Position numbers and translations under genes: made by a program. This document shows, one piece after another, positions 22,428-24,031 of a stretch of DNA of 24,031 nucleotides. Position 1 is the first letter of the stretch; every line of letters begins with the position of its first letter. The notes beneath the pieces are model-generated. The model had not been told where the DNA came from and did no database searches. It saw nothing but the letters and a program-made list of their open reading frames with translations. This stretch comes from an uncultured Methanobrevibacter sp. (GTDB lineage Archaea > Methanobacteriota > Methanobacteria > Methanobacteriales > Methanobacteriaceae), in the NCBI GenBank assembly GCA_902782595.1, contig CACZNW010000077.1, positions 1 to 24,031 of the forward strand. Reading direction: 5' to 3'.

Positions 22428-23955
22428 CTTTAATCACACTACCAATATAAGATACCAGATCAGTTGCTGAAAACCCGTTTCCCTTCACATCAAATGCCTT
22501 ATCTCCAGCAACACCATTAATAAAAACACCAAGACATGCAGAATCAAATGAACTTAAACCCTGTGAAAGTAAACTTGCACATATTCCAGCCAATGCGTCG
22601 CCAGTTCCTCCAACAGTCATACCGGAATTGCCAGATTTGTTAATTCTGAAACGAACTCCCGATAAAATCAAATCATAATGCCCTTTGACAATAACTGTAC
22701 CTCTGATTTGGCGGGCAATCTGTTGAAACCTGGAAATATTCTCATCGACCTTATTGAAATCATAAGAATCAATTTCAAGATTTATATCCTCATCAATATC
22801 AAAAAAAGATTTGAATTCAAAAATATGAGGAGTTAAAATAATGTCTTCACGGTTTTTAATTAATGACAGATTAACCTGTTTTAAACTATCCGCATCCAAT
22901 ACAACAGGTTTTCTGATTTTAGCAACCAGAACATTGAACAGCTTTGAAGTATCATCATCAATTCCGGCTCCGGGACCGATTAAAACACAGTCAACCTTAT
23001 CTGCCAGAGCCAGTATATCATCAATATGATCCATGGACAGTTTTTCACCCGGAAGAGATTTTACAATCAAATCCGGAGATGTTGATTTAATAGCTTCAGC
23101 GGATTTTTCAGGAGATGCAACATAAACCAGATCACACCCTGCACCGATTGCAGCCATCCCCGCAATTGCCGGAGCGCCACAATAGTCACTGCTTCCGCCG
23201 ACAATCAGCAAGCGTCCGTTATTTCCTTTATGTGATTTCTCATCCCTGTTTTTGAATCTTAAAAAATCACCAAAATTAACAAAATACTCAGCTTCAAATG
23301 GAATTCCAATATCGGCCGTTACAAGACCTCCGACAAGTTCCTCATCAGCCTGTCTCACACCGGTTTTGATTTTATGAAAACTTATGGTATAATCGGGAAT
23401 TACTGCCAGATCACTCACTTCGCCAGTTAACGGATCCATACCTGAGGGCACATCAACACTGATTTTAACACCATTTGACTGATTGATTATCTCAATTGCC
23501 CTTCTAACATTAGTCTGCAGTTTGCCTTTGATTCCTGTGCCCAAAAGACCATCTACGATTACATACTCGCATTTCCTGCTGCGGGCAACTTCACAATTAT
23601 TAATATCCTCCAATGTTTTAAGATTATGAACAGTAAGGCGGGACAGTCTCGGTTTCATATTCTTTAAAATCTCAAAGTTGATTTTGGATTCCTCGGAGCG
23701 AATATTGTCCTTCAGCATGTAGATATCGACATCATACCCTCTGTTAAGCAGATATCTTGCTGCAACAAAACCGTCACCCCCATTTCCACCGGAACCTGTA
23801 AAAATAACTATTTTAACCGGTTTTGAAAATGTATAAACGGCAATTTTACCTACTTCTTCCGCTAAGGACTTGCCGGCAGATTCCATTAAGCATAATCTTG
23901 ACAAACCCAAATATTCACAATTATAATCAGTTACCATCATATCAACGGGACGCAT
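22414..23955 (-). CDS. nnr: Bifunctional NAD(P)H-hydrate epimerase / ADP-dependent dehydratase
   Basis: A 513-residue fusion that repairs hydrated NADH and NADPH. The epimerase domain (1-220) has LMESAGKSLAEE, GNGGDGFVAAR (57-67) and VDGLLGTG (134-141, with D135). The dehydratase domain (about 235-513) has NNGRLLIVGGS (245-255), GPGAG (327-331), VLDADSL (352-358) and GGTGDALAG (449-457), with the catalytic Asp in GTGD. The usual TPHPGE is TPHIFEF here (375-381), an unusual pair of replacements in an otherwise normal domain. The ATG at 23955 has a weak GGTTGGAT site; in-frame ATGs at codons 6 and 7 are less likely given the family's N-terminus. It leads sfsA. Confidence 0.95.
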   Translation of the reverse strand: MRPVDMMVTDYNCEYLGLSRLCLMESAGKSLAEEVGKIAVYTFSKPVKIVIFTGSGGNGGDGFVAARYLLNRGYDVDIYMLKDNIRSEESKINFEILKNMKPRLSRLTVHNLKTLEDINNCEVARSRKCEYVIVDGLLGTGIKGKLQTNVRRAIEIINQSNGVKISVDVPSGMDPLTGEVSDLAVIPDYTISFHKIKTGVRQADEELVGGLVTADIGIPFEAEYFVNFGDFLRFKNRDEKSHKGNNGRLLIVGGSSDYCGAPAIAGMAAIGAGCDLVYVASPEKSAEAIKSTSPDLIVKSLPGEKLSMDHIDDILALADKVDCVLIGPGAGIDDDTSKLFNVLVAKIRKPVVLDADSLKQVNLSLIKNREDIILTPHIFEFKSFFDIDEDINLEIDSYDFNKVDENISRFQQIARQIRGTVIVKGHYDLILSGVRFRINKSGNSGMTVGGTGDALAGICASLLSQGLSSFDSACLGVFINGVAGDKAFDVKGNGFSATDLVSYIGSVIKDGLY

Positions 23956-24031
23956 AAATATCCAACCTTTTAGTCTCTACAACAATATTTGTATTGTATT
24001 GAATATTAATTAAGTGGTCAGGATGCAAATA

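Noticed and set aside
24023..24031. Possible start of a plus-strand gene at the window edge (ATG after GTGGTCAGG)
   Set aside because: Only three codons are visible, so nothing can be said.

Overview
This window looks like a chromosomal segment of a methanogenic archaeon of the order Methanobacteriales, most likely Methanobrevibacter or a close relative. It is AT-rich, with AT-rich intergenic gaps. Genes start behind archaeal TATA boxes of the TTTATATA type and Shine-Dalgarno sites of the GGTGAT or GGAGG type. The centre is a complete energy-converting [NiFe]-hydrogenase B (Ehb) operon, which is known only from hydrogen-using methanogens. The genus is inferred; the methanogen assignment rests on Ehb and is firm.

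Layout, left to right. A cut-off AAA ATPase gene (1-142, minus) is followed by a sodium:neurotransmitter-symporter family transporter (432-1916, plus) with a clear terminator. Next is an orphan Cas4-like protein (2047-2844, plus) that keeps the four Fe-S cysteines but has lost the ExK glutamate. A terminator working in both directions separates it from the minus-strand ehb operon, which reads ehbA to ehbQ from 12767 down to 2909. All 17 genes are present in the usual order. They comprise Mrp-antiporter-like membrane subunits (A-J), a polyferredoxin (K), a ferredoxin (L), the hydrogenase small and large subunits (M, N), the NuoH-like membrane anchor (O), a small protein (P) and an ACT-domain protein (Q). 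Most junctions are ATGA overlaps or gaps under 31 bp. Together they would couple ion flow to endergonic reduction of ferredoxin by H2 for carbon assimilation.

Upstream of ehb lie a DUF457/YdjM membrane hydrolase, an M14-type deacylase and, divergently, a UPF1/IGHMBP2-like SF1 helicase. Then come a roughly 95-nt candidate structured RNA, argG, and a convergent XPD/DinG-like Fe-S helicase. To the right are a decayed gene fragment, a frameshifted gene resembling Rpn/PD-(D/E)XK nucleases, a Sir2 deacylase, sfsA (its 3' end overlaps sir2 by 66 bp, convergent) and a bifunctional NAD(P)H-hydrate repair enzyme (nnr).

The most interesting item is the helicase-argG gap (16592-16731). A TTTAGG-TATG-CCTAAA dyad resembling a DtxR/IdeR box abuts a strong TATA box. 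Downstream is a short segment with several hairpins and a T-run, ending just before argG's own TATA box. This would fit a metal-regulated small RNA. No tRNA, rRNA, insertion sequence or CRISPR array was seen.
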